Shown piece after piece: positions 34,131-43,399 of a stretch of 64,000 nucleotides of DNA (the stretch's first letter is position 1; every line of letters starts with the position of its first letter). A model generated the notes under the pieces. It saw nothing but the letters and a program-made list of their open reading frames with translations. It searched no databases and was not told the DNA's origin. Source of the DNA: Thalassolituus sp. UBA1087 (GTDB lineage: Bacteria > Pseudomonadota > Gammaproteobacteria > Pseudomonadales > Oceanobacteraceae); the NCBI GenBank assembly GCA_002314145.1, contig DCCG01000041.1, positions 1 to 64,000 on the forward strand, given 5' to 3'. A program made the position numbers and the translations under genes.

Positions 34131-36146
34131 ATGTTCAAAGCCTTAATGTGGCCTGCAATCAGGCTGATGTCACAACTGAGTTATGCGGCGAAATTTTCGC
34201 TGATCAGTTTACTGTTTGTGGTTCCCCTGGCGGTACTCAGTGCACAGGTATTTTTATCGGCTTTTGAATCGGTGAATAAAACCGAACAGGAACTGGCGGG
34301 ACTGACTACCTCACAGGCCTTACTGGCCTATGCCCGTAAACTGGAAAACTTCCGTGACCTGGGCTCAGTGGCTACCCATAAAAGCAATGACGACCTGCAT
34401 CAGAAAGCCAGTGATATGATTCAGCGTCTGCCTCAGGAAGCAAAAGGGTTAGCCGACAGCGCGGAAAACAGCCAGCTGCAGAAATGGCTGAACGACTGGA
34501 ACGATAAATTTCTGCCACGACTGAAAATCTCCGGTGAGCATCGACAGCCAACCTTCCGTGATCAATATAAATACTATCAGATGGCCGTGGATGAATATTA
34601 TCTGGTGGTGCGTCAGTATATGCAGCAGCAGAGAATATCACTGGATTCCGATGCTGATATTCAGCGCCTCATCGGCATGCTGAATGTCATGCCCGATATC
34701 CGTGCCAAAACCGGGCTGGCGCATGGGGCCGGGATTTATGCATTTACCGAACAGTATCTGCAGTCTGCAACCTATGACCTTATGAATGCCAGCTATGACC
34801 AGCTGTTAGCGGCTGAACCGGACGTGGAGTTTCTGCTTAGCAACGCCGGTACGCTGGCGACGTCTGTACTGACCCGGAATGCCGGTGAAATCAGAACGCT
34901 GCTTGAGACCATGCGGAATAAAATCGATGAAGAAATTATTCTGGCAGAGTCCATTGACGGCAGCTGGCAGGAATATGACCGCTGGTATCAGCAACAGACA
35001 GATGTACTGGATACTCTGGAACAGCAGATTTTTCCGTTAATCTCAGACAAACTCAATCAGCGCTTATCCGCCCAGAAAGATCGTATTGTGATGCTGGCTG
35101 CGGTGCTGATCGTGGTACTGAGTGTGGTGGTTTATCTGTACCTGGCGTTTTATATGTCGGTGCGTTACACCATTAAACGTTTTGCCAGTGCCGCCCGAGA
35201 AATTGCGGGCGGTAATCTGACCCATGAAATCCGCTTCAGCGGCAAGGATGAAATGGGACAGATGCGGGATGCCTTTAATGAAATGATCGCCAATATCCGC
35301 GCTACCTTAGCCGCGGTAAAAGATACATCGGAAGCCGTCAGTAAAAACGTCAATGAAGTGGAAGGCATTGCTAACCGCAGCCGGGAAGCTGTGGGTATTC
35401 AGCTCGATCAGACGGAAGAAGTCTCACGTATTATCAGCGCGATGGCAGAGCGCGCCGGCGTTGTGGTACAGCTGGCCGGTGAAGCTGAAAGCGCCGTGGA
35501 TAATGGCCAGCAGAAATCCAATCAGGCTGATCAGGTAGTCACCTGGGTGATGGATCAGGTGCGCGGGCTGTCGCAGGAAATGACCAATTCCGTGAATGCC
35601 GTTAACCGGCTGGCGGAGAACTCGACCAGTATCAGCAGTATTCTGGAAACCATCAAAGGTATTGCGGAACAAACCAATCTGCTGGCACTGAACGCCGCGA
35701 TTGAAGCCGCGCGTGCCGGTGAACAGGGCCGTGGTTTTGCCGTGGTCGCCGACGAGGTACGTACTCTGGCCAGCCGGACTCAGGGATCAGCCCGGGAAAT
35801 TGAAGAACTGATCAGTGAAGTACAGAAAAATATTGTCAGTGCGGTTGATACAATGGAGGTTAACCGCAGCATGGTTGATAAAACAGTTGAAAGCTCCGGT
35901 GAAGTCAGCACTACACTGCATGAAATCCAGACCAGTATGAATAATATACGGGAAAAAGCCGGTGGTATTGTTGGCAGTGCTAATGAACAGCAGCAGAGTG
36001 CGGCTGATCTTGAAAACAATCTGGCGGCTATCCGCAACAGTGGTGAGCAGACCTCTGCCAACGCCGAAGGCACTGTGCAGGCCGTTCGTTCAACACAACA
36101 GATCAGTGATGATCTGGCGCAGCGGGTGAAACAATTCCGTGTGTAA
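34131..36146 (+). CDS. Transmembrane methyl-accepting chemotaxis protein
   Basis: A 671-residue classical chemoreceptor. The first membrane segment is about residues 19-40 (KFSLISLLFVVPLAVLSAQV); a large helical periplasmic domain of about 280 residues follows, then the second membrane segment (IVMLAAVLIVVLSVVVYLYL, about 320-345). HAMP starts at YTIKRFASAAREIAGGNLTH. The signalling hairpin tip is IAEQTNLLALNAAIEAARAG (about residue 513). The ligand domain is all-helical, of the kind often called NIT or 4HB-like, with no ligand assigned. The gene is monocistronic and ends at a bidirectional terminator. Confidence 0.95.
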   Translation: MFKALMWPAIRLMSQLSYAAKFSLISLLFVVPLAVLSAQVFLSAFESVNKTEQELAGLTTSQALLAYARKLENFRDLGSVATHKSNDDLHQKASDMIQRLPQEAKGLADSAENSQLQKWLNDWNDKFLPRLKISGEHRQPTFRDQYKYYQMAVDEYYLVVRQYMQQQRISLDSDADIQRLIGMLNVMPDIRAKTGLAHGAGIYAFTEQYLQSATYDLMNASYDQLLAAEPDVEFLLSNAGTLATSVLTRNAGEIRTLLETMRNKIDEEIILAESIDGSWQEYDRWYQQQTDVLDTLEQQIFPLISDKLNQRLSAQKDRIVMLAAVLIVVLSVVVYLYLAFYMSVRYTIKRFASAAREIAGGNLTHEIRFSGKDEMGQMRDAFNEMIANIRATLAAVKDTSEAVSKNVNEVEGIANRSREAVGIQLDQTEEVSRIISAMAERAGVVVQLAGEAESAVDNGQQKSNQADQVVTWVMDQVRGLSQEMTNSVNAVNRLAENSTSISSILETIKGIAEQTNLLALNAAIEAARAGEQGRGFAVVADEVRTLASRTQGSAREIEELISEVQKNIVSAVDTMEVNRSMVDKTVESSGEVSTTLHEIQTSMNNIREKAGGIVGSANEQQQSAADLENNLAAIRNSGEQTSANAEGTVQAVRSTQQISDDLAQRVKQFRV

Positions 36147-36176
36147 CATTTCAGCACTGGTTTAATCCGGTCTGAT

Positions 36177-36207
36177 ATAAAAAGCCTGCTGTTAGCAGGC
36201 TTTTTTT
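36177..36207. terminator. Bidirectional intrinsic terminator
   Basis: Stem AGCCTGC / GCAGGCT with loop TGTTA, preceded by five A and followed by seven T. It separates the chemoreceptor (plus, end 36146) and the PduO adenosyltransferase gene (minus, end 36215). Confidence 0.92.
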
Positions 36208-36214
36208 AATACCG

Positions 36215-36775
36215 TCAGGAACCTTTGGTATGACGACTGCGCCAGTAAATTTCCTGGCCATTATTGCGTCTTGCCAGCACCCGTGCCATAACAAACATCA
36301 GATCAGAAAGACGATTGATGTAACGCAGTCCAAGGGTGTTTACATCTTCCGTCTCTGCCAGTGCAACCAGTGAGCGCTCGGCCCGCCGACAAACCGTCCG
36401 CGCCATATGCGCATGGGACGCCGGAATATTGCCACCGGGCAGAATAAAATCTTTCAGCGGTGGCAAAGTTTCGTTCAGTGCTTCCAGGTTATCTTCAATA
36501 TCCTGCAACAGATGTTCGCTCAGGGCATCAAAACCGGGGACAGAAAGCTCTCCCCCCAGATCAAACAGGTCGTGTTGAATCTGATTGAGCAATGGCTGGA
36601 GTTCATCAGTATCACTCAGATGGGCCCGCAGCAGGCCCATCCAGGAGTTCAGTTCGTCCACATCGCCGATGGCCTGTACCCGCGGACTGTCTTTGCTGAC
36701 CCGTGAGCCATCCCCCAGGCCGGTTTCGCCTTTGTCACCTGTTTTGGTTGCGATTTTTGATAAACGATTGCCCAT
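36215..36775 (-). CDS. pduO: PduO-type cob(I)alamin adenosyltransferase
   Basis: A 186-residue ATP:cob(I)alamin adenosyltransferase of the PduO/MMAB family. The N-terminal KIATKTGDKGETGLGDGSRV is the ATP-binding signature, VQAIGDVDELNSWMGLLRAH follows, and ARTVCRRAERSLVAL and GLRYINRLSDLMFVMAR are the conserved helices with the cobalamin-contacting Arg. It is the third gene of the riboswitch-controlled unit (btuB, lipoprotein, pduO), 12 bases after the lipoprotein gene. In that setting it converts imported cobalamin to coenzyme form. It duplicates the activity of the BtuR-type enzyme at 33.2 kb. Confidence 0.95.
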   Translation of the reverse strand: MGNRLSKIATKTGDKGETGLGDGSRVSKDSPRVQAIGDVDELNSWMGLLRAHLSDTDELQPLLNQIQHDLFDLGGELSVPGFDALSEHLLQDIEDNLEALNETLPPLKDFILPGGNIPASHAHMARTVCRRAERSLVALAETEDVNTLGLRYINRLSDLMFVMARVLARRNNGQEIYWRSRHTKGS

Positions 36776-36787
36776 AACAATGACCTG

Positions 36788-37957
36788 TTATTCCTGATTA
36801 TCAACAAAGCTGATGCCGATCGGATCCAGGTTGGTTTCCACGCTGTCGACAATGGAATAGTCGGCTGGTGAAATATGCAGTACAGCGGAGCTGCTGTTGC
36901 CGTCATTCCCCCGGCCTAACCAAAGATCGCCGGCAGGACCAGTGGTAATAAAGCTGATATATATACCAGAAAAATCTTCCAGCGTGGTCAGGCTGCCATC
37001 AGTGTTCACTATGGCAAGGGCGTTATCCTGCCAGCCGTTATAGACTACGACGAAAACTTTACCGCCAGCTACGGCGACATCACTGATACTGGTAGAGGTA
37101 ACAGCCGGGTTGTATACAGTTTCTTGTGCATAGTTGTTCATATCGATTCTGACCAGCCCACCGCTATAAGAACCATCGTAGGTGATCCCCTGAATATAAA
37201 GGGCGTTATCTGCAGTGGCGATGTTAATCGGGTTGGTAATATCCAGTTCGATACCATTCAGACCGGCATTATCAACGTCAGTATCCACTTCCTGATAGGT
37301 TTCCGTATTGAACACGGCAACATAGGGAGCGCGTTCGTAGGCATAACCATCGTTCTCGTTGCCCAGGCGCTGCAGGGTGATAAAAGCTTTGTCGTCGTAC
37401 AGAGCGACATCGTCCATTTCGGGATACGGCGTTACGGTATCATCACTGCTGTGGTAAGCACTGAGATCAATTTCACCGACTTTAAAACCGGCAGCATTAT
37501 CCGCTTCCGGGTTGACGATCCAGGCAGATGTCTGACCGTAACGGGTCAGAAGGGCGCGCTGGTCAGAGATAAATGCCATGGCGTGTACGTTGGAGCTGGA
37601 CACCTGATCGTCGTCTAACAGGGAGTAACCATTGCTTCCGTAGTAGTTGGCGTTGGGTTGAGCAGGTTCATATTTACTGATGTTATCGATACCGTCACGA
37701 CCAATATACCAGTAATAGCCATTATGACTGGCAGTAAAGTAATCGGTGGCAACGTCAGCGTAATAACCCTGAGTAATATTGCTCAGATCTGCAGCATCGG
37801 CCAGAGCAACTTCTGATCCGGATCCATAAACCGCTTCCGTGATCACAGCGGTATAATCGGTAATGTCGATAGAATCCGGAGAGCTGCTTGATGAGCCACC
37901 ACAACCGGTCAGAATGGCTGCTGCAACAGCAAGTGACAATGGATAAATTCTGTTCAT
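36788..37957 (-). CDS. Beta-propeller-like lipoprotein in the cobalamin uptake unit (BtuG-like candidate)
   Basis: About 389 residues from the ATG at 37957 (another in-frame ATG is at 37969, overlapping the btuB stop region). It has a lipoprotein signal, MNRIYPLSLAVAAAIL then LTGC, with Gly after the lipidated Cys, which suits outer-membrane sorting. A Gly/Ser linker follows. The rest has repeating units of about 45 residues with strand-turn patterns such as ALTRYGQTSAWIVN, VALYDDKAFITLQRLG, YVAVFNTETYQEVD and VAVAGGKVFVVVYNG, as in beta-propellers. Position between btuB and pduO under a cobalamin riboswitch suggests surface or periplasmic corrinoid capture. Homology to Bacteroides BtuG is not shown by me; only the logic is the same. 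Confidence 0.75.
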   Translation of the reverse strand: MNRIYPLSLAVAAAILTGCGGSSSSSPDSIDITDYTAVITEAVYGSGSEVALADAADLSNITQGYYADVATDYFTASHNGYYWYIGRDGIDNISKYEPAQPNANYYGSNGYSLLDDDQVSSSNVHAMAFISDQRALLTRYGQTSAWIVNPEADNAAGFKVGEIDLSAYHSSDDTVTPYPEMDDVALYDDKAFITLQRLGNENDGYAYERAPYVAVFNTETYQEVDTDVDNAGLNGIELDITNPINIATADNALYIQGITYDGSYSGGLVRIDMNNYAQETVYNPAVTSTSISDVAVAGGKVFVVVYNGWQDNALAIVNTDGSLTTLEDFSGIYISFITTGPAGDLWLGRGNDGNSSSAVLHISPADYSIVDSVETNLDPIGISFVDNQE

Positions 37958-37962
37958 TAATA

Positions 37963-39993
37963 TCACCATGAGTAGTCAATTTTTACGGAATAGTTCCGAC
38001 CCGGAACCGGGTAGTTGTAGAAATCTGAGAGCTGGTTGTCGGTCAGGTTAAAGGCATTAAACTGCAGTCTGAAGTTCTGCAGCTGATAGAAAATATTCCA
38101 GTCGATCTGATTTTTCTCGCCGATCGGAAGGCGATTGCTGGATTCATAAAATCCGCCACTCTGCAGTAGCCACGCCAGCGATGTACTTATCTTGCCGTGT
38201 TGGTAAGTCAGGCTGTAATAGTTATCCCAGGTACGCTGATTCGGTACACGTTTGCCAACAAAAAAGTCCCGGCTGTGTTCTGCAATTGTGTGCCGGTGCC
38301 AGCCACTGTTGCCGTTGAGGGTCAGGTTATGGGTTAAGTCGATACTCATATTGAGTTCAACACCACGATGGTTGGTCTGCGCCAGGTTCTGATATTTGAT
38401 CACGCCACGGCTGTCAGCACTGGCGACGATGGCATCATCACGTACACGCTGATACGCAGACAGACTGTATTCACCATAAGCACTGGTTATACGCCATACG
38501 GCATCTATGCCTTTGGAGGTTTCGGATTTCAGGTCCGGATTGCCTTCAGTTAATCCCCGGTCGCCGAATAATTCCTGAGTCGAAACCGGGCGCACCTGAC
38601 GGCTGATTAATACATCGAGCTGGTTATTGTCGTTCAGGCGGAAGTTTACGCCGGCATCGCCAGTGGTAAACCGCTCGTTTGCACGTTGATCAGAAATCCC
38701 GTAATGATTCTGTTGGGTATCACTGAACTTCACCACGCTCAACTGGCCATTGAGCATAATTGCATCGTTAATATGCCCGCTGACACGATCCCCCAGTTGA
38801 TACTGTCGGCGCTGATAGTCATAAGGGCAACCGGAACCGGTCAGACAATTAAGTTCGACAGTCGCATCACTGATCAGAGCGAAGTCGGATTCGGTGGTTT
38901 CTGAGCGTACAGATAACGTCAGCAGGTTACTGATATTGCCTGCGTCTGAGTGATGATTAATACGCAGAACCGTGCCTTTGGTGCGGTAATAATTCTTCTG
39001 CCGGCCAAGACCAATATTGTCACCCTGATCATCGTAGGTTTCGTTCAGCGTATAAACGCTGGTAATGATGTCGGTCTGCTGTTGTTGTGAATAGGGAATA
39101 TTCAGGCGCAGCGACAGGCGGTTATCTTCGCTGGCAAAATAAGCGTCGTTTTGTGGGATATTACGCAGGCCGGGTAATTCACGCCGTTTTTTCTGATACT
39201 GATAAACCACTGACGGTTTAATCCTGGTATTGCCGGTGTAGTCGGCACGTAACAGTGCCATTCTGTGATCGGCAGCATTATTCAGGCGTTTTTCAGTGCT
39301 GCTCTCATTGGGATTATTAAACGCGTTGATATCGGTTTTGGTATCAAAGTCATTTTCCGCTTCCATCCAGTCCGCCGCGGCGAAAAATCGCCAGGCGTTA
39401 TTCTGATACTGCTGCCACACTCCGGCGGAATAATAACCATAACTGCCGATGCTGGTATAAGCGTGGCCGGATGCAGGGGTGTCGAAATGATCTTTTGAAC
39501 GAAGATGTATGGTGCCACCAATGGCCGTCGGTGCCAGTTCTGCCGGTGCGACACCACGGTAAATATCAATGCTGCCTAATGCAGAAAGCCCGACACTGGG
39601 CAATTCACCTTCGGAATTATTCAGCGACGTTAATGGAATACCATCCCAGACAATCTGTAATTGCTTACCGCTGGCGCCACGTATACTTGGGTAAGAAAAC
39701 TGACCACGGCCACCAAGCTGGCGCACCTGAATACCGGCCTGCTGCTGCAGAATATCTTCCAGTTGATGATCTCCGGCATTATCAGCGCTGAGATCAACAC
39801 GGCTATGTGAACCGGGCAGATCCACTGGTGACACTTCCGGGGAGCGTTGGCCAAGCGTTTCAACGGGTGCCAGCCGGGTTGTCTCTGTGCTGCTGGCAGG
39901 CTCTGGTGCATCAGCGAATGACAGGCGCGGAAATAACAGCGCCGGGAACAGCAGAGCAAATGGCAGTATGTTCGCTTGAGTCAGGATTTTCAT
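37963..39993 (-). CDS. btuB: TonB-dependent vitamin B12 receptor (BtuB-like)
   Basis: A 676-residue TonB receptor with signal peptide (about 28 residues, ending LSFADA), a TonB-box-like LAPVETLGQ, and a plug with ILQQQAGIQVRQLGGRGQFS, SIRGASGKQLQIVWDGIPL and GSIDIYRGVAPAELAPTAIG. The barrel ends GRNYSVKIDYSW with a terminal aromatic residue. Size and plug fit BtuB and related receptors. The decisive evidence is the cobalamin riboswitch in the leader and the pduO gene in the same unit. No periplasmic BtuF or BtuCD is in the window. Confidence 0.92.
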   Translation of the reverse strand: MKILTQANILPFALLFPALLFPRLSFADAPEPASSTETTRLAPVETLGQRSPEVSPVDLPGSHSRVDLSADNAGDHQLEDILQQQAGIQVRQLGGRGQFSYPSIRGASGKQLQIVWDGIPLTSLNNSEGELPSVGLSALGSIDIYRGVAPAELAPTAIGGTIHLRSKDHFDTPASGHAYTSIGSYGYYSAGVWQQYQNNAWRFFAAADWMEAENDFDTKTDINAFNNPNESSTEKRLNNAADHRMALLRADYTGNTRIKPSVVYQYQKKRRELPGLRNIPQNDAYFASEDNRLSLRLNIPYSQQQQTDIITSVYTLNETYDDQGDNIGLGRQKNYYRTKGTVLRINHHSDAGNISNLLTLSVRSETTESDFALISDATVELNCLTGSGCPYDYQRRQYQLGDRVSGHINDAIMLNGQLSVVKFSDTQQNHYGISDQRANERFTTGDAGVNFRLNDNNQLDVLISRQVRPVSTQELFGDRGLTEGNPDLKSETSKGIDAVWRITSAYGEYSLSAYQRVRDDAIVASADSRGVIKYQNLAQTNHRGVELNMSIDLTHNLTLNGNSGWHRHTIAEHSRDFFVGKRVPNQRTWDNYYSLTYQHGKISTSLAWLLQSGGFYESSNRLPIGEKNQIDWNIFYQLQNFRLQFNAFNLTDNQLSDFYNYPVPGRNYSVKIDYSW

Positions 39994-40104
39994 TCAGCCG
40001 CGTATTAATGATTACGGCAGCAGGAGGAAGACACAATCCGGGCAGGGTGCTCAGGCAGCATGCAGCGTGTATGTCTTCGTCGCCCACCGCAACGTCAGTT
40101 AACT

Positions 40105-40318
40105 TTATTCAGGCCGGTATCCGGGCTGACGACCCGACTCATCAGAGTCTCTGCTGACGCCTTCCCGCACTTTTAAAATCGCGCAGTGGCATCTGGTCAG
40201 CAGTGTGGTCGATCACCGTTGCGGGGGCAGCGCTGGGTTTGCCGTTGTTCTGTGGATGAGAACAGTAACGCACCAGTCTTCCCGTTTAACTCATCAGCAG
40301 AAAGCATCAGAGCACCTG
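40105..40318 (-). ncRNA. Cobalamin riboswitch (AdoCbl/B12 element)
   Basis: Read on the minus strand, the leader has the ordered hallmarks of the cobalamin riboswitch: AACGGGAAGACTGGTG near 40285, then GCTGCCCCCGCAACGGTG around 40230-40214, then GCCACTG and GGGAAGGCG, and finally the B12 box AGCCCGGATACCGGCCT at 40127-40111. The btuB start is about 115 bases further on. Binding of cobalamin should shut off btuB, the lipoprotein and pduO. The outer borders are approximate. Confidence 0.95.
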
Positions 40319-40368
40319 ATCGCTGGCGAGACTATAGACTTGTGGAGAGGTGGTCAAGATTGGGCTGC

Positions 40369-42363
40369 TTAAATATCGCGTATGTCATGTTGCAAAGCTT
40401 CACTGTCGGCTTTGCGTGGTAAGCGTATTTCAAAGCCTGCGCCTCCTGAGGAGGAGGTGAAATAACGGATTTTGCCCTGATGATGGCTGGTGATGATAAG
40501 CCAGGAAATAAACAGCCCCAGCCCGGTTCCGGTACCCACTTCTTTGGTCGTGTAAAAAGGTTCAAAAATGTGCGAGACAGTGCCTGGCGGTATCCCGGGG
40601 CCGTTGTCTTCGACGCTGAGTACAGCCTGGTCTCCCTGATATATAGCGCTGATTTTTATCTGCGCTTTCCATTGTGGTTGTAACACCTGTTGCCCGGCCT
40701 GATGACTTTGCAGAGCCTGGCCGGCATTAACAATCAGGTTCAGCAATACCTGCTCCATTTCTCCGGTCAGGATTTCAGCGATCACCGGATGTGCGGTCGG
40801 CTGAAAATCCACATGAACATTGCGCAGGCTCTGCTCGCCCAGTGCAATGGTGAGAGAGTCGGCGATCAGAGAATTCAGGTCGCAGGCTTGTTTCTGATTC
40901 TGACCGGTACGGGAGAACCTCAGCATATTGGTCACAATATCGGCGGCACGCTCACCGGCCTGCTGAATGTTATCCATAAACTGGTTGATGCTTCTGTCCT
41001 GCAGATAGTGGCTGAGATTCTCCAGCGGCAGGTGGTGTTTAGCCGCTGCCTCTTCATTGGCTTTCAAACCTGGCTGCAGACGCCGGCGTATGTTCTGCAG
41101 GTTTTGCAGGATGGCGCCCAGCGGATTGTTGATTTCGTGCGCAACCCCGGCCGCCAGACCCGCAACAGTGGCCATTTTTTCACTCTGGACCATTTTTTCT
41201 TCCAGCTGCTGGCGCTGGGTTTCATCGTCGATGCGCAGCACCTGACGGGCCTGTTGCTGGCCTGTCAGGGGGTAGAGAATCAGGTCAAACACGGTGCCGG
41301 AATGAAAGCTGCCAATAGCGAAACGCTCCCGGGTGCGGATGCCGGCGCTGGTGTCCAGTAATTCATCGCGTAAGGTTTCAAGCTCAGGGATAAAATGAAA
41401 CAGCAGCTTACCGTTAAGCTGTTGATGCGGCTGTTCCAGCCAGTCGCCGGCCAGCTCATTGCACTGAATAATATGCAGGCTTTCATCAAGAACAAACAGG
41501 GCGGACGGCATGGCGTTAATCACATCGTCGAGCAGGAACTGAGTATTGGTGAGCTGGGTTTCAATGCCACGGCGTACGGCAATTTCCTGTGCCAGGTGTT
41601 CATTGCTCTGGCGGGTTTCCGTTGACAGACGAATTGCCCGCTGACGCGCGCTTTCGGCCTGTTCATGGGCCTGAGTCAGTTTCTGAGTGCGCTGCTGATG
41701 CTGCCAGAGCAAATCATTGATGGCGCGGATCAGGGGCTGGTAATCCGGGTCGGCATTGGCGATATAGTGATGTTGCCCCTGACTGGCACTGCCTGAAGCC
41801 TGTTCAACGCTCTGCACCAGCTGCCGGTAGGGGCGTCTCTGCCAACGGCGTGTGGCGGCGTACAGAATAAAAATCAGCAGGGCGGAAATGCAGACCACAA
41901 ACAGACTGGTGGTGAGGGTGTCGTGCAGAAAAAAGCCGGACAGAGAAACATCGTTGACCAGTACCAGTTGCATCGGGCCCCGGGGCGAAGATAACGCATA
42001 GCGGTAACGGTCATCCTGTGCCTGGTCTGTCTCTGCGGGTTTGGCAGCCAGTTGCGCCTGCAGACGTGGTGCCCCGCGATAACTGTGCAGCAGGCGCTGA
42101 CCCTCGCCATTGTAGAGGGCCGCTTCGCGTATCTGATAATGGTGAATCACCTGATCCAGGCTGGTTTGTATGGCATCCGGATCAGAAGGGGAGGCTTTCA
42201 GCTGCGTCTGAATCAGCCCGGCGACCGTGTCGTTCAGCACAGGTACCAGATGTTCACGTCCGACCCGTTCCGCCGCCAGAATATAAGCCAGCGTAGTGAT
42301 CAGAATGATCAGAGCACACACCGCAACAGTAGTGAGCATGATTTTCTGTCTGATCAGCAGCAT
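40369..42363 (-). CDS. Membrane sensor histidine kinase with PAS domain
   Basis: A 664-residue kinase. Membrane segments are at residues 8-30 and 151-172, enclosing a periplasmic domain of about 120 residues. A linker with coiled coil (220-270) leads to a PAS domain (about 275-385). The HisKA box is ATVAGLAAGVAHEINNPLGA with His409. The ATPase has VLNLIVNAGQAL, DNGPGIPPG, EPFYTTKEVGTGTGLGL. This is the NtrB-like/ZraS-like class that often partners an NtrC-type activator, but no response regulator gene is adjacent. It ends 50 bases before the riboswitch of btuB. The gene order HK, panE, yajQ, ampG resembles Pseudomonas. Confidence 0.93.
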   Translation of the reverse strand: MLLIRQKIMLTTVAVCALIILITTLAYILAAERVGREHLVPVLNDTVAGLIQTQLKASPSDPDAIQTSLDQVIHHYQIREAALYNGEGQRLLHSYRGAPRLQAQLAAKPAETDQAQDDRYRYALSSPRGPMQLVLVNDVSLSGFFLHDTLTTSLFVVCISALLIFILYAATRRWQRRPYRQLVQSVEQASGSASQGQHHYIANADPDYQPLIRAINDLLWQHQQRTQKLTQAHEQAESARQRAIRLSTETRQSNEHLAQEIAVRRGIETQLTNTQFLLDDVINAMPSALFVLDESLHIIQCNELAGDWLEQPHQQLNGKLLFHFIPELETLRDELLDTSAGIRTRERFAIGSFHSGTVFDLILYPLTGQQQARQVLRIDDETQRQQLEEKMVQSEKMATVAGLAAGVAHEINNPLGAILQNLQNIRRRLQPGLKANEEAAAKHHLPLENLSHYLQDRSINQFMDNIQQAGERAADIVTNMLRFSRTGQNQKQACDLNSLIADSLTIALGEQSLRNVHVDFQPTAHPVIAEILTGEMEQVLLNLIVNAGQALQSHQAGQQVLQPQWKAQIKISAIYQGDQAVLSVEDNGPGIPPGTVSHIFEPFYTTKEVGTGTGLGLFISWLIITSHHQGKIRYFTSSSGGAGFEIRLPRKADSEALQHDIRDI

Positions 42364-42384
42364 ATCCTCAGGCTCCGTATTGAT

Positions 42385-43317
42385 TCAGGGGGTATGTGCG
42401 GCTCCACTTTCGCCGGTCTGGTGGTACAGGTCAGCGGTCAGCGGCAGTTCTGTGCCTTGCTGTCGTGCCTGATGCAGCAGATAGCCGCTGATCCAGGGCA
42501 GCTCAGTAGGGCGCCCGGCCAGAATGTCCTGATAGGTTGATGACCGGTTAGCGGCCGTGGTCTGCGCGACCATTGCCGCCGTCTGTGCCAGCGGTTCCGG
42601 CAGGTACCAGTTCAGCTGATGGTAAAAATGATCGATTTCCTGCGCCAGTGCCTGCAGCTGCGGCAAATACCGCGGGTCCGATACCAGCTCACCGTTAGGG
42701 CACTGCAATACCGCCGTCAGAGGGTTGATGACCGCATTGATGGCCAGTTTTATGCGCATGGGGCGCAGGATATCCGTCAGGCCGGTGATGCCCGGAGGGA
42801 GTTCAGGTGGGATTTCCGCGCTCCCGGTCTGGTCCGCCGGCGGGCTGTCCCCGGGCCAGAGTCCGGCCTTGGTGGAGCCGTTGCCGGCGTGCACTACCAG
42901 TGGTGTATGGTCTTCTTCGGTACGATAGGCCCCGTGTGTGGAAACCGCGGCCCAGAGTTCGCACGGCAGTCCGGCAGTCGCCAGCCAGTCAGCACAGTTC
43001 TGTTGCTGGCCCATACCGTTCTGCAGCAGCATGATGCGTTTCACCGCTGGCAGGTAATCCTGCCAGCTCTGCAGTGCGCTCAGCGTATCGGCCGCTTTGG
43101 TGGTGACCACTAACCAGTCCAGCGTCTGGCCCTGCCAGGGGGGAATGTTCAGTACCTGGCGGTCACCCGCCAGGGTTTTAATCCGCACACAGGTCTTCTG
43201 GCCACGCTGTCTGGGCAGCCCGAAAAGGTGCTGGCTGGCCCAGTGTAAAGCCATGACCGAGCCAATGGCGCCGGTGCCAAGCAGGCCAATACTGAGCGGC
43301 TTATTTGTGTTTGTCAT
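42385..43317 (-). CDS. panE: Ketopantoate reductase family protein
   Basis: A 310-residue member of the PanE/ApbA family. The N-terminal NADP-binding motif is IGLLGTGAIGSVMALHWA, then DWLVVTTKAADTL, MLLQNGMGQQQN, and the catalytic Lys in MRIKLAINAVINPLTAVLQC with the downstream NRSSTYQDILAGRPTEL, containing the conserved Ser and Asp. It would reduce 2-dehydropantoate to pantoate for coenzyme A synthesis, although the family includes paralogues of other specificity. A Pro/Gly-rich stretch around residue 165 is an insertion. It is followed after 21 bases by the sensor kinase gene. Confidence 0.88.
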   Translation of the reverse strand: MTNTNKPLSIGLLGTGAIGSVMALHWASQHLFGLPRQRGQKTCVRIKTLAGDRQVLNIPPWQGQTLDWLVVTTKAADTLSALQSWQDYLPAVKRIMLLQNGMGQQQNCADWLATAGLPCELWAAVSTHGAYRTEEDHTPLVVHAGNGSTKAGLWPGDSPPADQTGSAEIPPELPPGITGLTDILRPMRIKLAINAVINPLTAVLQCPNGELVSDPRYLPQLQALAQEIDHFYHQLNWYLPEPLAQTAAMVAQTTAANRSSTYQDILAGRPTELPWISGYLLHQARQQGTELPLTADLYHQTGESGAAHTP

Positions 43318-43378
43318 GGGGGGATTATGGCAGTCACTGAGGCTGCTGTAACCAAGCGGCAGGCAGATTCAGTATGAT

Positions 43379-43394
43379 CGCCCGCGTACGGGCG
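43379..43394. repeat. GC hairpin between the Y1-like gene and panE
   Basis: CGCCCG CGTA CGGGCG is a perfect six-base stem in the 82-base gap between the two minus-strand genes. A short T-rich tract (TTGTTT) lies on its plus-strand side only, so it is not a convincing terminator for the genes around it. Confidence 0.4.
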
Positions 43395-43399
43395 TTGTT

